This document shows positions 7,111-13,289 of a stretch of DNA of 31,137 nt, in pieces. Both the position numbers and the translations under genes were made by a program. Under the pieces are notes generated by a model. It saw nothing but the letters and a program-made list of their open reading frames with translations. It searched no databases and was not told the origin of the DNA. This DNA is from a virus. The DNA lies in the IMG/VR virus record IMGVR_UViG_3300017751_000116, positions 1 through 31,137 of that record; one strand, written 5' to 3'. Position 1 is the stretch's first letter. Every line of letters starts with the position of its first letter.

Positions 7111-8351
7111 TCTTCATCACCTACTACATCATCGTGTACTGCAAAGAACTCTTCGACGGTCATACAACCATTGAGGTTATCCTTGCTTGCCATTGCCTCA
7201 TTAATTTTAGCCTCGCCACCAAGAGGGGCAAGACGCTTAATCTTGTTAGCATTTTCAATTATAAGTTTCTTACAGTTAAGCAAATCTCGTACTAAGTTAT
7301 CGAATGATTTTTGAGGGCAATTCCACTTGAGGTTGAAAGTCCACTTGCTAATATCGTTGTAGGTTGCTGAAATCAATCCACTGTCTGTGCTTAATGACCT
7401 CTCGCTTCTCGGTATCTTATAGAAATTCTCGATTTCTTCGACGGTCATATCCAATCCCTTGAACGCTATGATTGCATCAGCAACCACTCGACCCTTAGCC
7501 AAAGTATCTTCATGCTCTAAGATTTTAGAAGCAAGTTCAAATTTTCCAGCGATGACCTTACTTCTAAGCGATATGTAATTTTTCATAGAAGCCGTAATAT
7601 TAGAAGTGAAGTACTCAATATCATTTAGTGTCTTCTGTGTCTGTGCTGCAACCTTCATCCCATTGATAACCTTCTTAGCACCTTCAACCCAAGCAAAGAA
7701 CTCTTCGGCATGAGCAGGTGTCAATTTGACATTGTATCTTATTCCCTTTGGCAAAAACAATTTCGCCTTGTGAAGACTTACATTAATACTAGGAATTTTT
7801 TTCTTCTCACCGCTTGGGTGATAGAGTACTCTACTACTGTGTGATATTACGAAGCCCTCCACATCTTTTACATCTTCCTTAGTGACTACAAATTTTCTAA
7901 TGTGTCCGTCGCTATGTGGTGATTGAACAGTCGAACCAAAGACGACCGCACCATTATATTTAACCGTCCTCATAATCGGACTTAGTACCTTGATATGGTT
8001 CTCCAATTTTTCCAAGTACCATAGGGTCGGCTTCTGTGGCAATCCATCGGCTCTCGGCGTTGGTATGTAGTATTGTCCGTGTATTGTATTACCCTTCTCA
8101 TCTCTAACTGGTCGTCCTTCGGCATCGTAGTAAGCATTGTTTACCCATGTCTTGAGTAATGGTTGCTTTCCGTGTGCTTGTTGGTATTGGTATAAATTGT
8201 CCTTCATCATACTCCAATGTTCTGTGTCAGTCCAGTTCCCTGTTTCATCTGCAACATACCTTGTCCTCTTGCTTATCCATTTCGATACTGCCACCCATTG
8301 TGTGTATGTTCCTTCGCCTCTTTCTGCTTTTAATTTTTTCCTTTCTTGCAT
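7107..8351 (-). CDS. Hypothetical protein, about 414 aa
   Basis: The ATG at 8351 (MQERKKLK) follows GGAGATGAAAAA and is preferred; an in-frame GTG at 8396 lies 30 nt past the TATA box and could be a leaderless alternative. I do not recognise the family. The N-terminal half is rich in aromatic residues and short strands (QWVAVSKWISKRTRYVADE, GQYYIPTPRAD, AVVFGSTVQSPHSD), the C-terminal half is helical with DNA-binding-like features (MTVEEIENFYKIPRSERSL and a basic CKKLIIENANKIKR). A structural or replication accessory role cannot be decided. Confidence 0.7.
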   Translation of the reverse strand: MQERKKLKAERGEGTYTQWVAVSKWISKRTRYVADETGNWTDTEHWSMMKDNLYQYQQAHGKQPLLKTWVNNAYYDAEGRPVRDEKGNTIHGQYYIPTPRADGLPQKPTLWYLEKLENHIKVLSPIMRTVKYNGAVVFGSTVQSPHSDGHIRKFVVTKEDVKDVEGFVISHSSRVLYHPSGEKKKIPSINVSLHKAKLFLPKGIRYNVKLTPAHAEEFFAWVEGAKKVINGMKVAAQTQKTLNDIEYFTSNITASMKNYISLRSKVIAGKFELASKILEHEDTLAKGRVVADAIIAFKGLDMTVEEIENFYKIPRSERSLSTDSGLISATYNDISKWTFNLKWNCPQKSFDNLVRDLLNCKKLIIENANKIKRLAPLGGEAKINEAMASKDNLNGCMTVEEFFAVHDDVVGDEE

Positions 8352-8418
8352 TTTTTCATCTCCTTGTTTTGTTTCTTGTCGGCCTGTCTCGGCCACATTC
8401 TAAATTAGGGGTCTCCCC

Positions 8419-8427
8419 CATATATAC
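8419..8427 (-). promoter_or_regulatory. TATA box for the 8351-leftward operon
   Basis: The minus strand reads AGGGTATATATGGGGG. The expected start of transcription is near 8398, leaving a leader of about 45 nt with the ribosome site GGAGATGA. The box sits just before the stop of the upstream gene, a compact arrangement repeated at 9211 and 9801. Confidence 0.6.
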
Positions 8428-8436
8428 CCTTCGGTA

Positions 8437-8718
8437 TTAGCCCTCCATAATCATGCCATCCCAAACCCATGTGCGGCCATCCTTCTCAATCATTAAGAAC
8501 GCTTGACCCGCTTCGAGCGCACCCACATATTGTAGGTTGTCAATTGGTATTTTCAGTACTGGTCTATGACCTACTATCTCGACACCTTGCTTGTCGTGTT
8601 GAAAGTTCTTCGCAGTACTTTTCTTGCAGTAGCAAGGCACAATAGTATGCCCAACGGCTACGCCATTTTGATTAAAGGTACATGCCTCAAATTCAAATCC
8701 ACACTTACTGCAATTCAT
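8437..8718 (-). CDS. Small zinc-binding protein, 93 aa
   Basis: The start at 8718 (MNCSKCGFEFE) gives the standard ATGA overlap with the upstream gene; a longer frame from 8754 is less likely. Cys pairs CSKC and CYCKK, near residues 3-6 and 28-30, form a probable zinc ribbon. The C-terminal half is a small beta domain (PVLKIPIDNLQYVGAL, GQAFLMIEKDGRTWVWDG). Function unknown. Confidence 0.7.
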   Translation of the reverse strand: MNCSKCGFEFEACTFNQNGVAVGHTIVPCYCKKSTAKNFQHDKQGVEIVGHRPVLKIPIDNLQYVGALEAGQAFLMIEKDGRTWVWDGMIMEG

Positions 8719-9164
8719 ACAATCAACCCCTGTCCGTATTGCTTGTTCAACCATGCATTCTCGGCAGGTAAAGTGAATCTCATCCCCTTACGCATATTAC
8801 TTTGGCACTTGTAGCAAAAGTCATCATCTGCATTCTTCTCGCCAGTACAAACACCGTTGTAGTGCCACCACGATGAACCATTACTACCCTTGGTTGTTCT
8901 TCTCGGTTTGTTATCCCCGTCAATCTCGATTTCATTGACTGGTATTTCCGACCATGCTCGACCCTTGTTAGGGCATTGGTTGAATGTTTCTATGTGGCTT
9001 ACTTTGGCCTTGAAGGTATCGACACCGTACATGCCGTCGTAGCCTACTTCGTTGTCATCCACCAACATTAGGGCTTCTTTCTTCGTGGCAGCATCCACCG
9101 CAAAGGTGTATACTACTGTTTCTTTTCTTTCTATATGATATGTCTTTCTTGTTATTTTATTCAT
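8715..9164 (-). CDS. Hypothetical protein with zinc-finger C-terminus, 149 aa
   Basis: The start at 9164 follows GGAGATGAACAAG and a TATA box at 9211-9220. The N-terminal part is a beta-rich domain (TYHIERKETVVYTFAVDAATKKEAL) like small phage proteins that read '...V.A.s.eeAl'. The C-terminal part has SSWWHYNGVC and FCYKCQSNM, which would make a single zinc site with a Trp-rich edge. It is cotranscribed with the smaller zinc protein that overlaps it. Function unknown. Confidence 0.7.
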   Translation of the reverse strand: MNKITRKTYHIERKETVVYTFAVDAATKKEALMLVDDNEVGYDGMYGVDTFKAKVSHIETFNQCPNKGRAWSEIPVNEIEIDGDNKPRRTTKGSNGSSWWHYNGVCTGEKNADDDFCYKCQSNMRKGMRFTLPAENAWLNKQYGQGLIV

Positions 9165-9210
9165 CTTGTTCATCTCCTGTGTGTCTCACTCAAACTTTCC
9201 ACTACTCGGT

Positions 9211-9220
9211 AGTATATAGT
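9211..9220 (-). promoter_or_regulatory. TATA box for the 9164-leftward unit
   Basis: The minus strand reads AGACTATATACTACCG. It overlaps the stop region of the upstream gene, and a start of transcription about 26 nt downstream leaves a short leader with AGGAGATGA before the ATG at 9164. Confidence 0.55.
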
Positions 9221-9221
9221 C

Positions 9222-9440
9222 TTATTGTCCTCCAAATTCTTCCATTTCGTCTTCTGTCAAGTAGAACCATGCGTAATCCGGCTTGTTCGCCAGTATTTTC
9301 AGCACATCTTCTTTCTTTTCTTGGACTAATTCATTATCAAAAAGCGTACCATAGGTATGCTCTTGCGCTTCTTCGACTTGGCGCATAAATGTCACCATCG
9401 CTTCAATCATTGTGTCTATTTCTGTTTCTGTAAATTTCAT
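9222..9440 (-). CDS. Hypothetical acidic protein, 72 aa
   Basis: The start is preceded by AGGAGGAATGAAGA, which also ends the upstream gene. The protein is strongly acidic and helical (FTETEIDTMIEAMVTFMRQ, then ENELVQEKKEDVL-like stretch and YLTEDEMEEFGG). No family recognised; DNA-mimic or anti-host roles are possible for such charge but not shown. Confidence 0.65.
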   Translation of the reverse strand: MKFTETEIDTMIEAMVTFMRQVEEAQEHTYGTLFDNELVQEKKEDVLKILANKPDYAWFYLTEDEMEEFGGQ

Positions 9441-9443
9441 TCT

Positions 9444-9614
9444 TCATTCCTCCTGTATGTCTATGTCTATTGCATCAGCCGTGACCGATTGGCCGGTGGC
9501 TAATTTTGCTATCTCAAATTCACCTACCCATACGCCTTCTTCGATTTCGTCGGCACTTAGGGTAGTCGTTATTTCTGCTTCGTATGTTACTGTTATTCTG
9601 TATGTTTTTTCCAT
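9444..9614 (-). CDS. Hypothetical small beta protein, 56 aa
   Basis: ATG at 9614 is preceded by GGAGAGGAATAAAT. The product begins MEKTYRITVTYEAEITTTLSA and is an acidic beta-strand-rich protein of the 'Y.v.v....e..veA.s.eEA' type often seen in phage early regions. It ends in IDIDIQEE with a TGA that follows the ribosome site of the next gene. Coupled spacing on both sides supports it. Confidence 0.7.
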   Translation of the reverse strand: MEKTYRITVTYEAEITTTLSADEIEEGVWVGEFEIAKLATGQSVTADAIDIDIQEE

Positions 9615-9616
9615 AT

Positions 9617-9760
9617 TTATTCCTCTCCTTTTCTTGCTTCTAATTTTTCTTCCAGTATTTCGGTAGCCGTTGATATGATAGCCATAAGCCAGTATGGTTC
9701 TTCATTCTCAAGGTACTCGAATATCTTATTGTCAATCATTTTCTTTGTTCTTGGATTCAT
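9617..9760 (-). CDS. Hypothetical helical protein, 47 aa
   Basis: ATG at 9760 follows GGAGTGAGAAGA, and a TATA box lies at 9801-9810, so this is the first gene of a three-gene unit. It encodes MNPRTKKMIDNKIFEYLENE, an EPYWLMAIISTATEIL helix and a charged tail. Function unknown. Confidence 0.65.
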   Translation of the reverse strand: MNPRTKKMIDNKIFEYLENEEPYWLMAIISTATEILEEKLEARKGEE

Positions 9761-9800
9761 TCTTCTCACTCCGCTTCAAACCTTCCCATGTGTAACTAGC

Positions 9801-9810
9801 ATATATACTT
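9801..9810 (-). promoter_or_regulatory. TATA box for the 9760-leftward unit
   Basis: The minus strand reads AAAGTATATATGCTAG right after the stop of the 432-aa gene. The predicted start of transcription near 9780 leaves a 20-nt leader with GGAGTGA. Confidence 0.6.
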
Positions 9811-11108
9811 TACTCGATTTTACCTCTTGTTAGTACAGTTTGCTTGCGTCCATTGTAGGCATCGTGCTTCTTTACCTTGCCCGATAGTTTGATTGATTGC
9901 CCTTGTACTAGGTCGGTCTTGTTTCCACTTCTAAACCATACCAAAAGGTCGCCTTCCTGCGTCAAGAACTTGGTCAAGGTAGTAGTACCGTAGTAACCCT
10001 CAATAGTCCTCACAAAGTCCACTACAACGCTTCCAAAGTCATGCTTCTCACCAACAGTACCTAGATGCCTGTTGTTCTCAAGAGAATCAACTTTCTTAGC
10101 CTGTACTGCTTGTCTTGCTAACTTGCTACGATTCTTCAAGAATGATGCAAGAAGTCCACCTGCCATGCTTGCAGTTTTGGTTGATACAACACCGGATTTC
10201 CAGATTTGACGGCAGTTAAATTCAAAGGAATTTGACCCGCTAAGATTGTGTGCATAATCAATAATCTCATTGGCTAAATCAATGACTACATCATCTACTT
10301 CGGCACTGTTAGATGCCTCATTAGACCAATTACAATCTCCTACACCTACACCATCGAGAGGGTGTATGCATGTGTATTTTGGAGGTAGTCCTTGCATCTC
10401 ACAAAACCCAATGAATTTAGGGTCGTAACTGTCTCCTGTCTTGCTTGCCTTTCCAATGTGTCCATACTGCAATAGAGTCCTACCTAGTCCACTTCTGTAC
10501 GGCTTGTTGTTGTGTACCCATAGAGCGCACTTGATAGCGAAATCAGCGATGTTTTGGGTATAGTGACCGCCCTTTGCACCTGTGTCGTAATCGTGGGTTG
10601 TAGCCTTGCCTCTAAACGCCATGATTGATTCAACCAGTTTAGGGTCAATAGCGGTGTATTCAAACAGACATGAGTTACCTACTGTCTTGATTTCCCCGTT
10701 GTCCTTGTGGCGTACTGTGACGGTCTTCAATCGTCCTCTTTTAGAGCCTGTACAATGGTCGCAGGTGTCCAAGAAATGTACACGGTCTGTGAGGTCAAAT
10801 TCTTCTTCCAGTGCAGGATTCATCATGTGAACTCCGAGTGACATATGAGCATCATTTGGGTTAGCAGGTACAGTTGAGAATAGTACTTCCCAGTCGTCCG
10901 ATAACTCGCTCATTGTGATAGTTAAATCTTGCATTTGAACTAGAACATACTTACCACTACGGCCAATATGCTTCTTGACTGTGTACTGGTCGCCAAATGA
11001 ATGAGCAAACAGATGCCCACGACGGACAAATGCTCGCTCGATTCGCTTTAGCATTTTTTCAATTCTGGCTTGTGCTTCAATCTTCGTTTTTACTGTAAAA
11101 TTTTCCAT
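9810..11108 (-). CDS. Probable zinc-ribbon/OB-type nucleic-acid-binding phage protein
   Basis: A 432-residue protein with a CDHC pair at 116-119, a basic GSKRGRLKTVTVRH strand and VGNSC at 143-147, forming the zinc ribbon of a conserved phage family that usually reads 'CxHCxxxRxRxxTxxxxxxxxGxxxxVGxxC'. The C-terminus (GQSIKLSGKVKKHDAYNGRK followed by QTVLTR) matches the last strands of that family and resembles an OB fold, 'G.vkkH..y.G.kqT.LtR'. Single-stranded DNA or RNA binding in replication or repair is a reasonable inference but is not demonstrated. The start follows GGAGGAATAAAT; the gene is last in the unit that begins at 11967. Confidence 0.7.
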   Translation of the reverse strand: MENFTVKTKIEAQARIEKMLKRIERAFVRRGHLFAHSFGDQYTVKKHIGRSGKYVLVQMQDLTITMSELSDDWEVLFSTVPANPNDAHMSLGVHMMNPALEEEFDLTDRVHFLDTCDHCTGSKRGRLKTVTVRHKDNGEIKTVGNSCLFEYTAIDPKLVESIMAFRGKATTHDYDTGAKGGHYTQNIADFAIKCALWVHNNKPYRSGLGRTLLQYGHIGKASKTGDSYDPKFIGFCEMQGLPPKYTCIHPLDGVGVGDCNWSNEASNSAEVDDVVIDLANEIIDYAHNLSGSNSFEFNCRQIWKSGVVSTKTASMAGGLLASFLKNRSKLARQAVQAKKVDSLENNRHLGTVGEKHDFGSVVVDFVRTIEGYYGTTTLTKFLTQEGDLLVWFRSGNKTDLVQGQSIKLSGKVKKHDAYNGRKQTVLTRGKIE

Positions 11109-11110
11109 AT

Positions 11111-11341
11111 TTATTCCTCCTTCATTTCTAGTTCTTCTATCAGCGTATCTAGTATCGCTTGCATGTCTCGTCTTGCTTGAGCGACTACCGCACTTCTTCG
11201 TTCAAGTGAATCCATGCTCATATCATCTTCGGGCATTCGTCTCGCACCACGATTCAATGCTTGCCATCTATAATCGAGGCCATTTTCAGCCCCGTACCCT
11301 GCGCTTATTGCTTCTTTCAAATTTCTAATTATTGCTTCCAT
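11111..11341 (-). CDS. Hypothetical helical protein, 76 aa
   Basis: The ATG at 11341 with GGAGGAATAAAT before it is preferred to an upstream in-frame start. The protein is helical and charged (MEAIIRNLKEAISAGYG, then a basic RRMPEDD and a long C-terminal helix ending EELEMKEE). Function unknown. The 5' 18 bases GGAGGAATAAATATGGAA are identical before three consecutive genes here. Confidence 0.65.
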   Translation of the reverse strand: MEAIIRNLKEAISAGYGAENGLDYRWQALNRGARRMPEDDMSMDSLERRSAVVAQARRDMQAILDTLIEELEMKEE

Positions 11342-11343
11342 AT

Positions 11344-11583
11344 TTATTCCTCCTTGTTCAAGTGGTATTTTGCGTCTAACGCTATTTCGTGGTACACTTC
11401 TTGCAGTGTGTTGAATCCCCACTCATCCCTAACAGTCATGCCAGTTTTAGCATCTGTTATTTGGTACTGGTAGTATTCCGACCACCACTTGCCGTATAGT
11501 GTCACTTGTGCAGGTACAAGTTGTATTGCTACTGTGTACTGCTTATTGTATATCCATTTTGTATAATCTCGTATTTTTTCCAT
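11344..11583 (-). CDS. Hypothetical protein, 79 aa
   Basis: Start at 11583 (MEKIRDYTKW) after GGAGGAATAAAT. The product is rich in aromatic residues (YTKWIYNKQYTVAIQ, GKWWSEYYQYQITDA) and ends in AKYHLNKEE. A small beta protein is likely; no family recognised. Confidence 0.65.
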   Translation of the reverse strand: MEKIRDYTKWIYNKQYTVAIQLVPAQVTLYGKWWSEYYQYQITDAKTGMTVRDEWGFNTLQEVYHEIALDAKYHLNKEE

Positions 11584-11596
11584 ATTTATTCCTCCT

Positions 11597-11806
11597 TCAA
11601 TCAAACAATCCCGCACTTGGCTCATCCACATAACAGGTTACACAGTAACCTGCATGGTGGGCATAGTCATAATGCACATTACCACCGCAGTTCTTACACT
11701 TGCGGGGTACTGCCAGTATGTGAGAAACACAAGGGCAGTTATTCGCCTTGCATTTCTTGGGGTTCATGTATCTTTCAGCGCAGTAATTTGGGTCTTTATT
11801 TTTCAT
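11597..11806 (-). CDS. Small zinc-ribbon protein, 69 aa
   Basis: Eight cysteines in MNPKKCKANNCPCVS, KCKNCGGNVHY and YCVTCYVDE can hold two zinc ions; the second set (CKNC...YCVTC) is a classical zinc ribbon. The start overlaps the stop of the leaderless 54-aa gene as ATGA, with GGAGG before it. It may bind nucleic acid or a host RNA-polymerase partner, but this is only class-level inference. Confidence 0.75.
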   Translation of the reverse strand: MKNKDPNYCAERYMNPKKCKANNCPCVSHILAVPRKCKNCGGNVHYDYAHHAGYCVTCYVDEPSAGLFD

Positions 11807-11967
11807 ATTTTTTCCTCCGTATATAGGGTATATTTCATGGCGAGGTAGGTCGGTGTAGTGGGTACAATTTTTCTCGTATCAGTGCGTTGTAGGTTGTGGT
11901 CGTTGATGTAACGATGCATAACGCCTGTCAAATTGTGCCGATAAATCCGCCGACTCTTCTCCGCCAT
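11803..11967 (-). CDS. Small basic protein, 54 aa, leaderless
   Basis: The frame begins at the ATG at 11967 (MAEKSRRIYRHNLTGVMHRY) and ends at a TGA that overlaps the ATG of the zinc-ribbon gene. A TATA box (GTATATATCCTATGAC) lies so that its first TATATA base is 29 nt before the ATG, the distance expected for a leaderless archaeal mRNA. The product is basic and first in the operon. No family is recognised. Confidence 0.65.
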   Translation of the reverse strand: MAEKSRRIYRHNLTGVMHRYINDHNLQRTDTRKIVPTTPTYLAMKYTLYTEEKI

Positions 11968-11987
11968 GACTGGTGCTGGTAGTCATA

Positions 11988-11997
11988 GGATATATAC
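11988..11997 (-). promoter_or_regulatory. TATA box, leaderless promoter, possibly bidirectional
   Basis: The minus strand reads GAGTATATATCCTATGACT, matching the promoters at 5003 and 17060. Because TATATA is symmetric, the same box could drive a + strand transcript starting near 12018. Confidence 0.65.
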
Positions 11998-12056
11998 TCG
12001 ACGGCAGGAGTTCGGTATTTCAAGGGCGATTCAGTGGCCTGTTTCGACGGGGCAAC

Positions 12057-12070
12057 CCGATTATGATAGG
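12057..12070 (-). promoter_or_regulatory. Operator-like palindrome (one mismatch)
   Basis: The minus strand reads CCTATCATAATCGG, 13 of 14 bases identical to the palindrome found at 12430, 19043 and 19060. Confidence 0.4.
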
Positions 12071-12429
12071 TTCGAGTCGCCTATGATTGCGTAGGTGGTG
12101 AAATCGACTGGCCGAGGGCAATTTGGAGAGCGATATTTCAAGGTAGCAGGAGAATGATATAAAGAAAGTATTGAAAATGACAAGAAAAACCTCCCATCGG
12201 TCATTCTTTCGGCATTCTTCTTGCTATTCTTGCAGTTATCCGGCGATTTGTTTCCGGTTTCCGGTAGTTTGCTCGGATTATGGAGATTTGACTTGGATTT
12301 TTTGCCAGTAAAATGTACTCTCTCACATCAAAATTGATGCCCAGTTTGAGTCTTAAGACTATGGTTTATATTCTCTCTCTCACATGGGGATTTGACCTGC
12401 AAAATTTAGCCCCGAAATTTATCTCTCTC

Positions 12430-12443
12430 CCTATCATAATAGG
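12430..12443 (+). promoter_or_regulatory. Operator-like palindrome CCTATCATAATAGG
   Basis: A 14-bp sequence with inverted arms CCTAT/ATAGG, identical to the tandem copies at 19043 and 19060. It lies among CT tracts in the gene-free region. A virus-encoded repressor such as one of the winged-helix proteins is a candidate binder, by inference. Confidence 0.5.
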
Positions 12444-12599
12444 CTTGGACTTTTCTCTCTCTCAAAATCTCTCTCACTATGCGTGGTGGGGTAGTCTTAA
12501 GTCTTAAGACTATAAGGTGGCGATTGACTCTCTCCCATTGACTCTCTCTCTCTAACTCTCTCTCTCCCAATACATAGTACTAGACTACTATATAAATAT

Positions 12600-12690
12600 A
12601 TCTTAAAAAAAAATAAAAATAAAAAAAGGGGCGACTCCTACCCCCGCAGGGGTAGAAGCCGCATTGATACCTAGTACGCATACTAGATTT
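12600..12690 (-). terminator. Compound terminator after the 12751 zinc gene (TGCG hairpin, GC hairpin, T-run)
   Basis: Read on the minus strand, the stop codon overlaps a small hairpin (AACACT...AGTGTT, 12738-12752). Then come CTAGTA-TGCG-TACTAG (12671-12686), the GC hairpin CTACCCC-TGCG-GGGGTAG (12638-12655) and a T-rich run (12604-12627). The order is the same as at 13186-13256. Confidence 0.65.
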
Positions 12691-12750
12691 GCTCATTATA
12701 CGCTAGCAATCCAAAAAGAAATCCAATGAAAAATACTAACACTATCAGTG

Positions 12751-13074
12751 TTAACATTCCTTGCACCAAATTGCTTCGTAGTATCGCTTTAGTTTAGCCG
12801 ACAATGCCGGTGACTTGTACCACATCGAAGTTTCGTCACGATAGACTTGCTTCAATATGTGTGCTAGGTCACTAGCGGCCTCAACGACTTCATCAACCTC
12901 GTAGGCAGGTAATACCTTGAAGCCGTAATGCTTGGCTTCTAGGTACTTAGCGTGGCATGACATGCACCTTGTAAGTACATCGCCATACCATCCACAATGT
13001 CGGTCACAATGAATGTGTTCCGCACTATGGTAATTTACCCTACTGTTCGTGTTGTTTCGGTTTGCGTTTTCCAT
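12751..13074 (-). CDS. Small zinc-finger protein, 107 aa
   Basis: The start at 13074 (MENANRNN) follows GGAGATAAAACAAAT. A much longer in-frame extension exists but would run through the terminator of the upstream gene, so it is rejected. Residues 15-40 hold HSAEHIHCDRHCGWYGDVLT and RCMSCHAKY, a C/H-rich zinc site; the remainder is helical with a terminal WCKEC. It is downstream of the amidoligase/amidotransferase gene in the same direction but after a terminator, so it has its own mRNA. A role with that enzyme is possible by proximity only. Confidence 0.65.
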   Translation of the reverse strand: MENANRNNTNSRVNYHSAEHIHCDRHCGWYGDVLTRCMSCHAKYLEAKHYGFKVLPAYEVDEVVEAASDLAHILKQVYRDETSMWYKSPALSAKLKRYYEAIWCKEC

Positions 13075-13185
13075 ATTTGTTTTATCTCCTGTCCAGTGGA
13101 CTATGATTGTGACTCTAATTTGTACCCCGCACATAGAGTCAATGCGGTCAGTTGGAAGTGAACCAACTAGTGAATGTGAATAAGT

Positions 13186-13256
13186 GAAAAAAAAGAACAA
13201 TGAGAGGAAGCGACCGCCCCTAAAGACGGTCACTCCCAGTACTAACGCATTAGTAC
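13186..13256 (-). terminator. Compound terminator of the amidoligase gene (TGCG hairpin, GC hairpin, T-run)
   Basis: On the minus strand the transcript meets GTACTAA-TGCG-TTAGTAC (13239-13256, seven perfect pairs), then GACCG...CGGTC (13212-13231), then a pyrimidine stretch ending in eight T (about 13187-13210). Confidence 0.7.
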
Positions 13257-13289
13257 CTTTTATCATAATTTAAGCATTCAAGACAGAAC

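Larger units (their letters stand above)
12001..12600 (+). ncRNA. Gene-free region, candidate + strand structured non-coding transcript
   Basis: No coding frame here is convincing on either strand. The region begins about 25 nt after a TATA box. The stretch 12025-12082 can fold: GGCGA pairs with TCGCC at its ends and encloses CGGG-GCAA-CCCG, a GNRA-loop hairpin. Later come repeated phrases of the form TTTGACTTG or TTGACT followed by CTCTCTC, the palindrome AGTCTTAAGACT (12349-12360 and 12500-12511), the hairpin CACTA-TGCG-TGGTG (12475-12488) and long CT tracts (12520-12570). On the + strand this is the same 3'-end order (TGCG hairpin, then CT) used by the genes at 17108-18858. Transcription is inferred, not shown. 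Confidence 0.35.

Noticed and set aside
12025-12082. A tRNA-like stretch containing GGTTCGAGTC
   Set aside because: The T-arm stem does not pair with a 7-nt loop, there is no anticodon arm and no matching acceptor stem; at best it is another structured RNA.
12313-12507. A + strand frame of 64 codons in the gene-free region
   Set aside because: It runs through CT tracts and palindromes; its Ser/Leu-rich protein is what CT repeats produce by chance, and it has no ribosome site or TATA box at the right distance.
13075-13266. N-terminal extension of the 12751 zinc protein
   Set aside because: It would cross the terminator of the upstream gene and give a hydrophobic, low-complexity segment encoded by the pyrimidine tract; the start at 13074 has a good ribosome site.
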